NCBI RefSeq assembly: GCF_030272615.1
Contig: NC_081414.1
Span: 913,331,648-913,395,647, forward strand
Direction: 5' to 3'
Length of the DNA stretch: 64,000 nt
Source: Cryptomeria japonica
Lineage: Eukaryota; Streptophyta; Pinopsida; Cupressales; Cupressaceae
The notes under the pieces were generated by a model. That model was not told the DNA's origin, did no database searches, and saw only the letters and a program-made list of their open reading frames with translations. Numbering within the stretch: position 1 is the first letter of the stretch; each line of letters starts with the position of its first letter. This document shows, one piece after another, positions 10,317-23,715 of the stretch. The position numbers and the translations under genes were made by a program.

Positions 10317-13300
10317 ATTTTAAAGTAAGATTGTTTTGTTAATGGGTTAGATATGAATATTGATCATAGGTTTATATGTTCTTTATGTGCAGATATGTAT
10401 AAATGTATGAAATATCGTACTTATGAGATTACTTTTGTAATTTGATAATAGTATAATATATATATGTATATGAGTTATTGATTCAATCTTATACATATAT
10501 ACTATTTAGTTATTATATATGTACATCCAATTATCGTAAAATTTAATTACTTCTTGAATTTTATATATATTATATATATACACTTATAAATATATAAACT
10601 TAATTATTTGTCATTATGTATATATATATATATATATATTATGTATATATATATATATATATATATTATGTATATATATATATATTATGTATATGATATA
10701 TATATTATTATGGCTGAATTTACCAAGTAACAATTTTGTATTAATAAAGCATGTTAATTATAAGGTGGCAGATTTATTAATTTGCATGTATTTAATCAAG
10801 CTCTTAGAACAGTCCGAGTGCGAGTCAACCATCCCATGTCACCAAATTCATGCCATATTACAAGGGAGGCAATGCCCTATGAATCATGGTATGCAGGGAG
10901 AGTCGAGGTAGTATCGGCTAAGTATATGCTTAGATCGTCGAACTCTTAGGGTTCGAATGAAAGAAGGACTGTGTATGTGAAACGTGGTCACCACGAGGGA
11001 TATTCCACGTAACTAACCATCTTGCATGCAGAAGTCGATGAGTATAGCGACCATGCAACAACAAACACATAGAACAACGTTAATGGGAGTTGACTACCCC
11101 ACATAACCTTATTTACAACAAAAGCAAGTCGACAAGTGTATCGACTCTACAAAATACCAGCACTGTTTGTAATTACATCAAACTCATTGAGTTTGAATAG
11201 GAGGTAAATTTGGTATTCATAGTGTTTGGATATATTACAACTTTGTCCTGCAAATAACCGCGCCTACGTGGTTCTTTCACATTATCATCTAACGTGGAAT
11301 GGTCAACAGGTAACATGGGTTACCAACCCACACAAAGCCACCGATATCTATACCTTTCAACGACATGTGTAGTGAGAAGTTAATTTAATAAACTTTGCAT
11401 GTTATGTGGTAGTTGAGACTAGTCGATTTGGCATAACTGGAAATTTAGAAAACTATTTGCAAGAAAAACAATAATATGACCACATAAACCCACCAACATT
11501 AAACAACTTAAATGGTTTGAGCAGTTTGGTATCAACATCAGGGATAATATCATTGCATGGAGACCACATAAGTGTTCTAAACCATCTAGGACTGTGAAAA
11601 TATGTGTGGTGTCACTTTACCACTAAGAGAGATAGCCCGAAAATAGGAAAGAAGGTAGATGAAAATACTATATATAGACCATCAAATTGGAAGAGAAGGG
11701 GAGATATACAACAAAGGATTAGAGAATGGAAGGTAGAAGAGAAAAGGCATTGGATATTTAGGAGGATGAAGATCAGACGTAAAAGATTGGTTATGATCAT
11801 CTCAGATTCATAGTCAAATTTTAGAGAATATAGAATATTGAAAGAACTAAAGAACGGAGAATGGAAATATAGAGTAACTAGTAAGTAGAGAAGGGAGAGC
11901 TCATGAGATAGAATAGCGCAGAGGAGAAAAGAATTGGAATTTGGATGTATTGCAGACAGTTTAAAGTCATCAATGATCATAATAGACTTGGATCGTATTC
12001 CAAAGGCAGAATCTATTCTAGCATGTTTTGTTGTAGAGATCTAAAAGATAAAAGAATGTTCTATTATGTTCAAATTTATGCAATAAAGGAATTAGAATCA
12101 TGATAATTGATTTCCTGATATGAAACCATTTTAGATTGCTTTAAAACGTGTTCATGTAAATAAAGATGAAATAATGAAATATTTTCTTAAGGGTTGTTGA
12201 TATACATAGTGTAACTTATAGAATTAGATCACAAAATCCTCTACAAACAGAGCAAGGGAATAGAGAGAATTTGTGCTTTATAAACTTTGAAATTGAATAA
12301 AAAAGAAGATGAAATATTAGGATAATGAATTATTAGATATTGGAGCTTATTTTGATTTCGTGAAGAAAAGAGTTACATTCCCGAATTTGATCCTTGCATT
12401 AAAAGTTAAGATGATTATTGGGTATCTCATTTGAAAAGCCATATAGATATGTGCTTTATGAATTTTCATCATGTTAGATGTTGTTGTGGAAAATTAGTAA
12501 AATCATTTAGTTGAGTTCTTAAATCATGAAAAGTCACATATTAGTATTAAACTAAATATGTTATTTGTGAAAAGAGGTAGACAAACCAAAACACATGGAA
12601 AGATAGAGAGCTTAGATGATATAAACGTGGAAATTCTAAACCATAAGAAATGGAATGCAAGTTAAAGATTATGCTATTTAAATGTTTTGATAATTGAATA
12701 AAATAATGTATAATCATTTTTATTCATTTTTTATCTAAAGATACATATATGTGTTACACCTTCTTATATTTAATTCTTGTCTTTGAATTACTTGAAAGAT
12801 AGAAGCGAAAGATTGTTTTCTTTTCGGATATACATATTTGTTTGACCATGAAAAGATTGTTTTCTTGCTAGATAAAATTGGTTGTAAATGAAAGGTTGTT
12901 TCTTTTATATCTAATTAACGAAAGATTATCTTCTTTAACATTGTAATTTTATCATGTGAGGAATAGGAAGCTAGAATTGAGAAAAGAAAAGATTGTCTTC
13001 CTTGTACTTAGTTCTGACCTCATATGAATATTAGAAAAGCTAGATGTGCTTGTGTGTTTGGAAAGATTACCTTCCGGGACGGGTGCCGAATGTGGAATTA
13101 TAGAGAGAATAGTTTGCTTTTCCAAACTATCTTTTATTGCTATGCATGACATTATACCCGGCCGAGTAACTTATTGACCATTGAAACAGATGGATTTATT
13201 TATGCTCTCTACCATATCCTCGATTAATCCCACTTGTTTCTTAATGTAATTAGAAAATAGAAAATGTATGTATTAATCTAGGCACACACCAGATTCCATC

Positions 13301-14135
13301 TTGTCTATCGAATTTTTTTGCTAAGAAATTTGTGCATGATCGGGTATTCTTGATTGACCAAGAATTCTAGGGAAGTGTAAGCTTCAAGGTTAGGTGGAAA
13401 AAGCACCTGAATCTTGTTCTCATCTTCATTATAAAGATTGCATTGAAGATAGCTTGGGTTGCAGATCAAAGGACGCATCTCACCCTTTACTTTGTATTCT
13501 TTTGTTATTGAATTTAAGGCAACTTGAAAAACCTAAGTATTGTATGATCGAGATACTACTTATACTGATTTATTCAATGAAGAATCCTTATCTTTTATAG
13601 AAATTTCATTTTATTTATGATATAAATGGAATGATCAAATGAAGCTATGGAAGGAAAAGTGGAATGAAATAGACTTGTTAAAGGAATTATCAGTTTATTT
13701 ACGAATAAAGAGTATTTCATTTATTATTGAAGTTTAGCACGATTTGCGTCTTTACATTAAGTATATTTATTTTATATATAATTTATATTATAATATATTT
13801 ATTATTCTATATTATTTAATTTAATTTAATATATATATATATATTATATTATGATATTATTTTGGTTTGATCTATACAAATTTGAAACAATTATTTAGAG
13901 AGGTGGTTAGAAATATAATGTAATTAGTCTAATTATATAGTATGTATTTCATATATAAACTAGATACATAATTAAATAATATATATATAGATGTTAAATT
14001 TTCACCTTATTTCTTTGTGTTTGAGGTTTATCTTGTTTATAATAAGTTACTAACTCATCATGCAAACTTTAAGGATAAAGTGATATTTAATCTTCAAAGA
14101 AGATTCTAAAAAATAATAAAAGTAAGCAATTTCAT
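10317..14135. other. 3.8 kb AT-rich DNA with no recognisable gene
   Basis: I see no gene here. The stretch contains AT dinucleotide runs (10440-10700), a slightly GC-richer block at 10800-11300 without open frames, and a set of spaced GAAAGATTG-type motifs (12806-13076). A tract at 13330-13600 gives short open frames with no recognisable domain. It may hold heavily decayed LTR sequence; TTTGGTATCAACATC at about 11526 vaguely resembles a primer-binding site. Confidence 0.5.
10566..10700. repeat. (TA)n microsatellite blocks
   Basis: Several (TA) runs separated by ATTATG interruptions, within a broader AT-rich stretch 10440-10710. Confidence 0.9.
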
Positions 14136-15330
<1,195 letters not shown>

Positions 15331-15339
15331 TGCTTTGCA

Positions 15340-16812
15340 AAATAGAGGATTGTTAGAAAAACCTGTTTGATTGCTATACACACAAAGAGAAGCACAAGAA
15401 ACAGATGTTAGTCATTAGTGTTAGCAAATCAAAGGTTAAACACTATCCTAAGCAAGCATATCAAGAAAGACACTACACAACAAATAGAAAGCTTAATGAA
15501 TCTAAGAAATGCAACTAAACATCTCCAAATGCTCTCTACCATGTTGGTAGCTTCTCCTTCCTTGTTCCTCTCCTCTCCAAGTTCCAAATGAGTGTAGCTC
15601 TCGACAACTTTTTGCACTATGGATGCCTTATGGAGGTTCAAGATTAAAAATGATTAACTATGCAAATGCCAATGTAAAACAAAAGCTAAAATGAGAGATT
15701 ATCTATTTAGCTAATGTTAATTTTAAGCCAAAAGAGTGAATGTAAATGGTTATACTAAAATGCTCTCTCTAAAATTGACTATAAGTTAAATGCATGCAAG
15801 TTTTCAGGATCTGGATTATGAAGAAATGAACTCTATTTATAGGTAAAATGGAGCAATGGATGACTGAGATTGAGTAATCTGAACAAGGGTCAGGATTGAA
15901 TGGTTTAAGATCCATGTGAGGGCTTTCAACCCAATCCCAGGATGACAAGTGTCAACATGAGATGGGTTGAGAGGAGAGTGAAGAAGCATTAAATGCTTTA
16001 CGTGACCTGAGGGTTAACTTGAGAGGTAGGGTTAATGTTGAGTTGAGTGAATAAATTCATTATCCAAAGAATAATGCTTTTATCCAATGGATAAATTCTT
16101 GTGCAAGAGTTAGTAAGGATAACCATGGTCAAAGCAATAAATGCTCGAGGAGACACATGGGTTACATGACGGTTGAGTTAGGGGTCAAAGTTCCTAACCA
16201 TGGGTGCAAGTGGATTTAACCATAAATGGTTATGTAAGAGCCATTAATGGTCATGTAAGAGCCATTAGTGGTTTGGAAGACTTTAGAGGTTAACTTGTTG
16301 GACACGTAAAGCATTAAATGCTTTTCAAAGACTTTGGAGTCTTTGAGAAGTGACTCCAAGTTGCTTAAGAATGTGACAACAATTAGGGGATGGGTTAGGC
16401 TAATTAGGAATAGTTAGAAAGTGGTTAGAAGAGTTTAGAAGGGGATTTAGGATTGCAAGTGGGTTTGGTGGGTGAGGGAAAATAGGATTTTTATTAAAAT
16501 AAAATTCATTTATTTCAACAAATAGGTGCAACTTGCATTTTTAGGAGAATGCAACTGGGGGGGATTTAATGATTTAAATAAATGTTTTATTTAATTTATT
16601 TAAAAGAGGAAAGGGGGTTAGAATGAAATAAATAAGATCTATTCATTTAATTGATTGTGAATTTAGTTTAATGAATTAATTAAAATAAATGAAATAATTT
16701 ATTTAATTAATAGGAGAATGTTTGAGGATGAATTATTGATGGCTAGTGGGTTTTTAATCAAATAAATATCAAATATTCATTTAATTAAACTGGACAGATT
16801 TATGTGACTACA
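15340..16812 (-). mobile_element. Diverged LTR (solo or remnant) of the gypsy family at 56021
   Basis: Read on the minus strand, this starts TGTAGTCACATAAATC at 16812. It follows the same order of conserved phrases as the 5' LTR at 56021-56950: AATTAAAT-rich block, CACTTGCAA..CCTA, TAGCCTAACCCAT, TCCAAACCA, the ATCCAATGGATAA phrase and a CTATTTATAG promoter-like motif near 15835. I see no coding part attached, so it is a solo LTR or a truncated copy. It lies between two pyrimidine-rich tracts. Its downstream end is uncertain. Confidence 0.6.
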
Positions 16813-16845
16813 CACACACACACACACATCTTTCTCTTCTCACTT

Positions 16846-16881
<36 letters not shown>

Positions 16882-17081
16882 TTTTCTCTATGCTTCTCTA
16901 TATTTGTTTGTCTCTCTATCCATCTCTCTATCCATCTATCCCTCCCTCTATATCTCCTTATATCTCAATCTCTTTACCACTCTATCCCATCATCTATATC
17001 TCTCTCTATCTCTCTCCCTCTCCCCATCTCTATTTTTCTACCTCTACTTATCTTTATTTGTTCTATCTATCTGTCTGTCCG

Positions 17082-17116
<35 letters not shown>

Positions 17117-17520
17117 CCTCTTTTCTCAATCTCTCTACCACTCTATCCCACTATACCATATATATCTCTATCTCCCCTTCCTCTATATCTATCTATCTCT
17201 TCCTCTCTATATCTCCCAATCTCTAATTATCTTTATCTTTCCATACATACCTCTGTTTATCTATTTCTCTCCCTCTTCCTCCCCCCTATTTCTTCACCTC
17301 TATCTTTATCTTTCCCCCCTCCTATATCTCTAAACATCTATATCTACCCATCAATATCTCTCCCTCTCTATATCTATATCTCCTCCCCCCCCCCTCTCTC
17401 TCTCTCTCTCTCTACCAACATTACTATCTCCTATATCTATCTCCTTAACTCTCTCACACTCTTCCACTCTCTCCCAATCTTTCTCTTTCTCTCTCTCTCC
17501 CTCCCTGCAACAAACATAAC
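16813..17520 (+). repeat. Pyrimidine-strand microsatellite tract
   Basis: Contains (CA)n at the junction with the LTR (16811-16828), (TC)n at 16849-16879, (TATC)n around 17063-17114 and another (TC)n at about 17394-17413, with degenerate TCTCTAT sequence between. No gene. Confidence 0.9.
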
Positions 17521-17767
17521 ATAATCCTATTTTTGTGGAGTTTTATTATCTTCTTAATGCAGAGGTTTTGTTTCACTTGTGTTTGGATGTCTATATGTAG
17601 ATGTATAGTTGATTAGAAATCATCACCCCTTCATTGTGGCCTTTGTTTCCCAAACAATGCTATTTTATAAATAGCCTACCATTTGACCTCATGTAATACA
17701 CAAATGTATGCACCTCTTTATCATACCCATCTCTCTTGTTTCATATTTTCTCCCTCTATCTCTCCAT

Positions 17768-18136
17768 TGTTAGAAACACGATTGTCATTGCACCAAAAGA
17801 TTGACTTGTTAATTCCCGATACAACCACGAGATTTAATGAATCCATGAGAGGCAGTTAAGCCATATCACAAACCTGAGCACTGCATTGCACAACATAAGG
17901 AGACCAAGGGTGCACACCTTGCAACAATCCTCCCAACACAAGCAAGGGGTTTAAATCCATGACCTAGGCTCTAATACCACTTCTTCGAAACATGGTTGTC
18001 ATTGCACCAAATGATCAACCTGTTAATACTCGATATAACCACAAGATCCAATGAATTCATGGGAAGCGGTCAAGCTATGCCACATACCCAAGCATTGCAT
18101 TGCACAACACAAGGAGACCACAAGTGCATACCTTGG
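17768..18136 (-). mobile_element. TRIM/SMART-like miniature LTR element
   Basis: Two direct repeats of about 155-159 bp (17768-17926 and 17982-18136) flank only 55 bp of unique DNA. Read on minus, that unique DNA begins with a primer-binding-site match (GTGGTATTAGAGCC, one base off the Met-tRNA type) next to the right repeat. It ends with a purine tract (TTGGGAGGATTG) against the left repeat. The left repeat is TG...CA. These are the parts of a terminal-repeat retrotransposon in miniature and nothing else; there is no coding DNA. The right end merges into pyrimidine-rich DNA, so its outer border and TSD are not visible. The repeats differ by well over 10%, so it is old. Confidence 0.7.
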
Positions 18137-18139
18137 AAT

Positions 18140-18441
18140 ATCTATTTGTCTTTCTATATCTTTCTATACATATCTCTCTACCTATATCTCGATATCTATG
18201 TCCATCTCTCTAAATCTCCCCCTAACTATACTTATATCACCCACCCACCCGCTCCTCTCTCTCTCTCTCTCTCTCTCTCTTGATATACGTGTTGTCTCTT
18301 TCTACTTCTCTTTATTCATTTCTCTCTACCTCTTCCTCTCTTTCCATGCCTCTCTCCCTCTACCTCCCTATATTATTTTCTCTCCCCCTATATATTCATC
18401 TCTACCTCTATCTTTCTCTAAACATGTCTTAGACTCTCTAC

Positions 18442-18478
<37 letters not shown>

Positions 18479-18480
18479 CC
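18140..18480 (+). repeat. Third pyrimidine-strand microsatellite tract
   Basis: TCTCTAT/TCTCTCT-type repeats with (TC) runs at about 18256-18281 and 18447-18475. Again pyrimidine on plus, like 14136-15330 and 16813-17520. Confidence 0.85.
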
Positions 18481-19225
18481 CTTTTTGCAAACATAACATA
18501 AGCCTATCGGTAATGGAAATTGTTTATCTTCTCTATTCAAACCTTTCTTACACAAAAAAAAAACATTTTACAAATGTCCTACAAACTAACCTCATGCATT
18601 GCACAAATCTATGCAAAAAATAAACTAGTTGTATTTCTAATTAACCTTCCATAGATTTATTTCTCTCAAATTGAATAAAGTTAAATTTATACAATTAATA
18701 TTTGCATTTTTCCAATAAAAAAAAGTTAAATATACTTTGACCGATCGTTAAAGAAAATCTCAAGTGTTTGCATAGAATACTAAAAATAAATTTCGTGCAT
18801 CACAAGATCTGTGATTCGCAAACCCCCTTTCATGTGTTTGTCAGTAAATTAAATGCAAACGTGAGGTGCTTCAAAAGAAAAACAAATTCTCACCAGCATC
18901 GGTACCCTAAAAACCCTTTAACGATGAAGATATGCCTTGAAAAACTTAAGTTACAATAAAATAAAATATTACTTGTATAAAATTTTCCTGGCTCAAGTTT
19001 GAACCGATTATAGCGCCCAAATCCCGGCGGGGAGTGCGGGGCCCTTAGTCACATGGTCGTAACTTAATTACCTAGAAACACCTAACATGTTTTCTACTTT
19101 CCCGCCCGTCGGTGCGACTTTGCGAGGGAAAACCCGTTCCCGCACGGCAAATGGAGTAAAAGTAAAAAGTTTTTCCTAGTCCGCTACAATCACTCGGGCC
19201 CTACTAAATAAACCGTCTGTGTCAC
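18481..19225. other. Upstream of expansin copy 1, no gene seen
   Basis: AT-rich to about 18990, then markedly GC-richer (about 19010-19210). This GC-rich block is present only in front of copy 1; copies 2 and 3 lack it. It could contain distal promoter elements. Confidence 0.4.
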
Positions 19226-19425
19226 TAGGTGTTCTGTTGGTTCGTCTTCACACCGGCAGTTAGAACCAGGTGGTTCCCACACATGTTTCCTACCTCTTCT
19301 CTTCTCTTCTATCCCTCTTATGAAACTTTCCCTATATATTTCCATCCCATTTCCTTCTTACTAAGCTTCATTGACCCAGTGCTTCGCTTTGAATTTTTTC
19401 CCTTGGGTTTACCCTGCATTAGGAG
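19226..19425 (+). promoter_or_regulatory. Promoter and 5' leader of expansin copy 1
   Basis: A TATA box (TATATATT, 19333-19340) lies 86 bp before the ATG. Homology with the copy 2 and copy 3 promoters starts near 19237 (TCTTCACACCGGCAGTTA) and continues into the coding region; everything upstream differs. The leader ends CATTAGGAGATGG, conserved in all copies. Confidence 0.65.
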
Positions 19426-20347
19426 ATGGCTTTTTCAGGGCTTCTTGTTGTGGTGAGTATAATGTCTGTGTTGTCTCAGCTTGTTCGTGCTTCAGACTGG
19501 ACTAATGCCCATGCTACCTTCTATGGAGGAAGCGATGCATCTGGAACAATGGGTGAGTGCACATTGTATAACTTTCTGGGTTGTATTTACAGTCTTCGGG
19601 ATGTTTTTAGGCAATATTAACTTTGGTTTGCTATGCAGGTGGGGCATGTGGGTATGGAAATCTTTACAGCCAAGGGTATGGCACCAGCACTGCAGCTCTG
19701 AGCACTGCCCTTTTTAACAATGGCTTGAGCTGTGGAGCATGCTATGAGATCAAATGCAATGACGACCCACAATGGTGCCTTCCCAACTCAATCGTTGTAA
19801 CCGCCACTAACTTCTGCCCACCCAACAATGCCCTGCCTAACGACAATGGCGGATGGTGCAATCCCCCACTGGAGCATTTTGACCTCTCACAGCCCATTTT
19901 CCAGGACATTGCCAAATTCAAAGCCGGCATTGTCCCTGTTATGTACAGAAGGTAAGTTCCCCGCTAAAAAAAGGGTCCTGCTTCCTTTTCCTTTCCGGGT
20001 CTCTGATCTGTTTGGGGGCTTACATTTGTGTGTTTCATTGCAGGGTCCCCTGTCAAAGAAAGGGAGGAATTCGATTCAGCATTAATGGCCACTCCTACTT
20101 CAACCTGGTTCTCATCACCAATGTTGGAGGAGCAGGGGATGTCCAAGCCGTTTCAATCAAGGGGTCTTCTACTGGTTGGCAGGATATGTCACGGAACTGG
20201 GGCCAAAACTGGCAGAGCAACAGTTTTCTGAACGGTCAGAGCCTGTCATTCAAGGTGACAACCAGCGATGGAAGGACTGTTACATCCTATAATGTGGCTC
20301 CAAGTGGCTGGCAATTTGGCCAGACTTTCAGCGGCTCGCAGCTTTAA
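19426..20347 (+). CDS. Alpha-expansin, copy 1 (three exons, apparently intact)
   Basis: Expansins loosen plant cell walls non-enzymatically at acid pH, acting in the apoplast on cellulose-xyloglucan contacts. Exons are 19426-19552, 19639-19951 and 20044-20347, with GT-AG introns of 86 and 92 bp at the positions usual for the family. They encode 247 residues, a normal length. A signal peptide (residues 1 to about 22, hydrophobic [11 protein letters not shown]) precedes [12 protein letters not shown]. The GH45-like domain follows with its Cys set ([19 protein letters not shown]), the alpha-expansin segment [10 protein letters not shown] and the HFD motif (about 122-124). The C-terminal CBM63-like domain has its aromatic positions ([23 protein letters not shown]). 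No defect is visible. It is the first unit of a tandem array and differs from copy 2 mainly in the signal peptide. Subfamily member number cannot be told. Confidence 0.95.
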
Positions 20348-22112
20348 ACTAGCTTATATTCTAGCTAAACCAGTTTGTGTCTAATGGTCAATCGGGTTAC
20401 AGATATCGATTATACCAGTCTGTACAATGGTCAGTCGGGTTACAGATATCGATTTTAGAAGAGTTTGGCCCGTGAGTACTTTTAGTTTGTTTTACTTTCC
20501 GTTTGATAGTTATCATCTATCTTGTAATGCGTTTCGGGTGTCGCCGCGGTGGCTGCGGATTACAGTGCTACCCGCTCTCGAAACGACCGGTTATCATTTT
20601 CTGCTGCCAAAAAAGTTGTTGACAGGACTGTGTTGAGTGTTGAGTTGCAGAGGTGGTTTTGTCGCCACCCGCCATCTATTTCGAGTAATGTAATCGTATG
20701 CTCTTACAGAGTAATAATAATGATAATATGTTTCTGTTATATAGTTGCAGGAGTTCTATCTTGACCTGTTCCTTATGTTTAGAATTAGCATGAAAGTCTG
20801 CGAGCGCATATTTCGTGAGTCGATTCTAAAATAACGAATCTTTTGCAGTTTCTTTTGTCTACGTAACGATATAATATATGTTACTACCTACATTTAAAAG
20901 AATCTTATTGTGCAACTTTTGATTTTTTTTCGACTCGTGACGGCGAGTCCGGCCGATGTCGGATCAAAAGGGATTTTGTAGTGATAGAGACGAGGAATAA
21001 AATTCCGATTTGATTTCGTTGTTTGGCATAATTATACATGATAGAAAAAGGAGGCTTCGGTGCTTATAAAATCATTTTAAAGAGGTTAGTAGACATCAAA
21101 GATCATTGACATCAATGTAATATTTAATAGGGAACACACATTTGAAATGAATACAATGTTAGCATTCCAAATTTGGAGATGATTGGAGATAGCTTTACTA
21201 CACTTGAAGAGTAAAATACTCATTAATTTATGTTAAATCATTTCGAAGAGATCAAGTTATTCTAGAGGACACTAAAAATCATTACTATTTATAATGATAA
21301 ATGTCTTCAACGGTGAGCATATTTATTTTATATTTTTTTAAAATGATCTAAACTTACATTAGAAGTAAGGTTAATGAAGTGAAATTTTATTTTATATATA
21401 AAAAAATCATCAATATACTTACGTTATAAGGTTAATGAAGTGAAATCATGCATTTTCAAAATATATTCTAATAAATTTGTTTTGTGAGATGTGAAAATTA
21501 ATGAGTCATGCATTTTCAAAAGAGGAAAATATAGGTCTTGCCACAAGGTCATGGTATGCTATGTGAAAGGATTTGTTTTTGATGTTTAATTAAAATTTCA
21601 TTAAATTTTTCATATTTATTAATAATTGTCCATTTGTAAACCTTTTAATTAAAAAATAATTTTTTTGAAGGAGTTGTGCAACTTTATTGGCACTAATAGT
21701 ATACGAATATTGTGGCATTTGCATGGCTATTGGTCAAGATGTTTATTAGACTATGTATTAGATCACTTGTGCAACTATTGTGGTCAAAGAAAACAGTAGA
21801 GAAAATGTATCACATGTTACTTCAAAATAACTACTTTTTGACATTTACATGCATAACGAATCCTTTTACATCCTTTATAACTATCTAGAAGCCAAAAGTA
21901 TACTTCTCCTATTAGCTAATACCATTTAACCTAAAAGATAGACATGGACATGATATTAAACTTTTACTAAAACAAAAGTGCACAAGATTTACACCAACTA
22001 AAAAATCATAACAAAATAACAAATGACCCCTCCTCAAATCATAAGCATGATGAACCAAATATAGTATAGACACATCTTTACTTCTAAATAGGAGAAAACA
22101 CACCAAATATAG
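20348..22112. other. Copy 1 3' UTR and flank F, first copy
   Basis: The first 400 bp (3' UTR) are highly conserved in all three units and include a GC-rich inverted-repeat block at about 20528-20585 (CGTTTCGGGT ... ACCCGCTCTCGAAACG). The rest is AT-rich non-coding flank repeated after copies 2 and 3. A 70-bp stretch (21196-21263) matches the sequence found just upstream of copies 2 and 3. Confidence 0.7.
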
Positions 22113-22997
22113 TATTGCCATCGAATGCATTCCTCAGGCCAAATGTTTCCTCAAAATTATTTACAATGCAGTCGCGGAGTGCCATGTAGCAGTTTCGGTT
22201 TTACCGGATGATTTCTTCACTAGGTCAAAATCTGGCCCATGTTTGAGCTCCATTCTTTTCTGCACGCTAAAAGTTCGGGAAAGAATCCTCGTCTTGAAAT
22301 CCTCCCTTTAGTTTTCAAGATATCAACTAAAGATATGAAAGACCCAGAGAACGAATAACATTGGTTAACAACATGGCAAAGATGGGCTGCAATCGATGAC
22401 CGGGTAAACATTAAAATATACAGAAAAGCTCTCCAGATTTTGAAATCTTACAGTGGTCTGGTTTTTCGACAGGGAATGGGAGAGGTTGAGTACAGGAGGA
22501 TGACTGTTGAAGGAATCTGTGAAATCATTCCACCAAGTTTAACTGCAGATCTCACACATGTTCAGGGTGCAAAAAGAATTTGTCAGGTACCATTTACCCT
22601 ATGCCCTTAATAGTAGTATCAATGTGAAAGTTGATACCAATAGAATTGCACTGTTGTTTTGCAGCAGATGATAAACTAAACTGGTCAGTCACCTCTGAAA
22701 GAAACTAGACTAGCTTTAGGTACATGAGTCCTGGCTGGCTATGGAGGACTTGGATTGGGTAAAACGACTCTCTGTAAAGTAGTGTGCGATTACTTTAAAC
22801 AAGTTGGTTGGAGAGTGTGTCATATAGAAGTTGGAAGTGCTCGACTTAGGGGAGATGACCCATTTGTTAAGTCATTTAGGGGAGAGGATTCAATTGTTGA
22901 ATATCTTATTTTCGAGCTTCTCAAATTTTTATGTAGAAATTTCAAATCACTCCCAATTTTTGTACAACACCTTACTTGGAAAGTTCCCTACTTATAA
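22113..22997 (+). pseudogene. TIR-NBS resistance-gene fragment, unit 1
   Basis: The plus strand reads as the end of a TIR-like domain followed by an NB-ARC P-loop. The first block (about 22120-22520) gives AVAECHVAVSVLPDDFFTR, ILPLVFKISTK- and SLTADLTHVQGAK-type phrases. The second (22739-22990) gives GGLGLGKTTLCKVVCDYF, a good Walker A motif, and downstream Arg/Asp-rich NB-ARC-like sequence. Such proteins are intracellular immune receptors. Frames change several times, the region is under 1 kb and there are no LRRs, so it is a dead fragment. The same fragment recurs at 41724-42570, so it travelled with the expansin flank duplication. The TIR-like assignment is weaker than the P-loop. Confidence 0.65.
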
Positions 22998-23393
22998 CTA
23001 AGGTTTCAAGGCCACATCATCAAATATGATGCCATATCAGCATACCTTTTGCCAAGATGTCCAAAAAGAACAAAAAAAAGTGAGACTGATACTTGTACAC
23101 TAAGTCATGTTTTATTGGCACGCTGATTTGGCATCACATGAATTGTTGCTTTTTAGATCTAAGGAATGCATTGTCATTCAAGTATGGATAGTCATCATTA
23201 ACACTAACAACTTTAAAGTTGAAACTATTGATGCAATATTGTAAAAAATATTAGACATTAAATCAGCAAAGGCTATAACAACTATTAAAATATACTCAAC
23301 TAGTGGATCCTCTCTCCTACTTGATCTAAGAAAGTTTGCATTAAAACATCTAATGAGATTGGGCAAACTATTAACTTCCTTTGATAAATTTTC
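22998..23393. other. Flank F end, between NBS fragment and copy 2
   Basis: AT-rich, no gene. The stretch 23281-23393 (CTACTTGATCTAAG etc.) recurs before copy 3 (31680-31800) and at 42790-42930. Confidence 0.6.
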
Positions 23394-23464
23394 TTACACT
23401 AGGAATTACTATGATACATGAAAAATATTAATTAATTTATATAAAATCATTTCAAAGAGATCAG
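23394..23464 (+). repeat. Direct repeat bracketing the expansin module, left arm, unit 2
   Basis: About 70 bp ending AAATCATTTCAAAGAGATCA. It matches 25441-25512 downstream of copy 2, 21196-21263 downstream of copy 1, about 31795-31866 upstream of copy 3 and about 37240-37300 downstream of copy 3. At 42930-43000 it occurs once, with no gene beside it. Confidence 0.7.
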
Positions 23465-23465
23465 T

Positions 23466-23715
23466 TGGTTGTCTTCACACCGGCAGTTACAAGTGGGTGG
23501 TTCCCACAGATGTTCTCCATCCCTCTCTAGCTCTTCATTCAAACTTCTCTTCTCTTCTCTTCTATCCCTGCCACGCCTTTATCCCCCACGAAGCTTTTCC
23601 TATATAATACAATCCCCTCCTTCCGGGTTTCTCATCCCATTTCCTTCTCACTAAGCTTCGTTGACCCAGTGCTTTACTCTCAATTTTTTCCCTTGGGTTT
23701 CCCCTGCATTAGGAG
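23466..23715 (+). promoter_or_regulatory. Promoter and leader of expansin copy 2
   Basis: TATATAAT at 23601-23608 is the probable TATA box, 115 bp before the ATG. Homology with copy 1 promoter begins right after the bracket repeat (GTCTTCACACCGGCAG), so only about 250 bp of promoter are shared. A pyrimidine-rich stretch (CTTCTCTTCTCTTC, about 23545) lies just upstream of the TATA box. Confidence 0.65.

Noticed and set aside
11526-11550. TTTGGTATCAACATCAGGG as a primer-binding site of another LTR element
   Set aside because: Only the first eight or so bases fit a Met-tRNA site, and no flanking LTR pair could be found.
13330-13600. Short frame (KVRWKK-like) as a chromodomain remnant
   Set aside because: Too short, with no conserved aromatic pattern around it.
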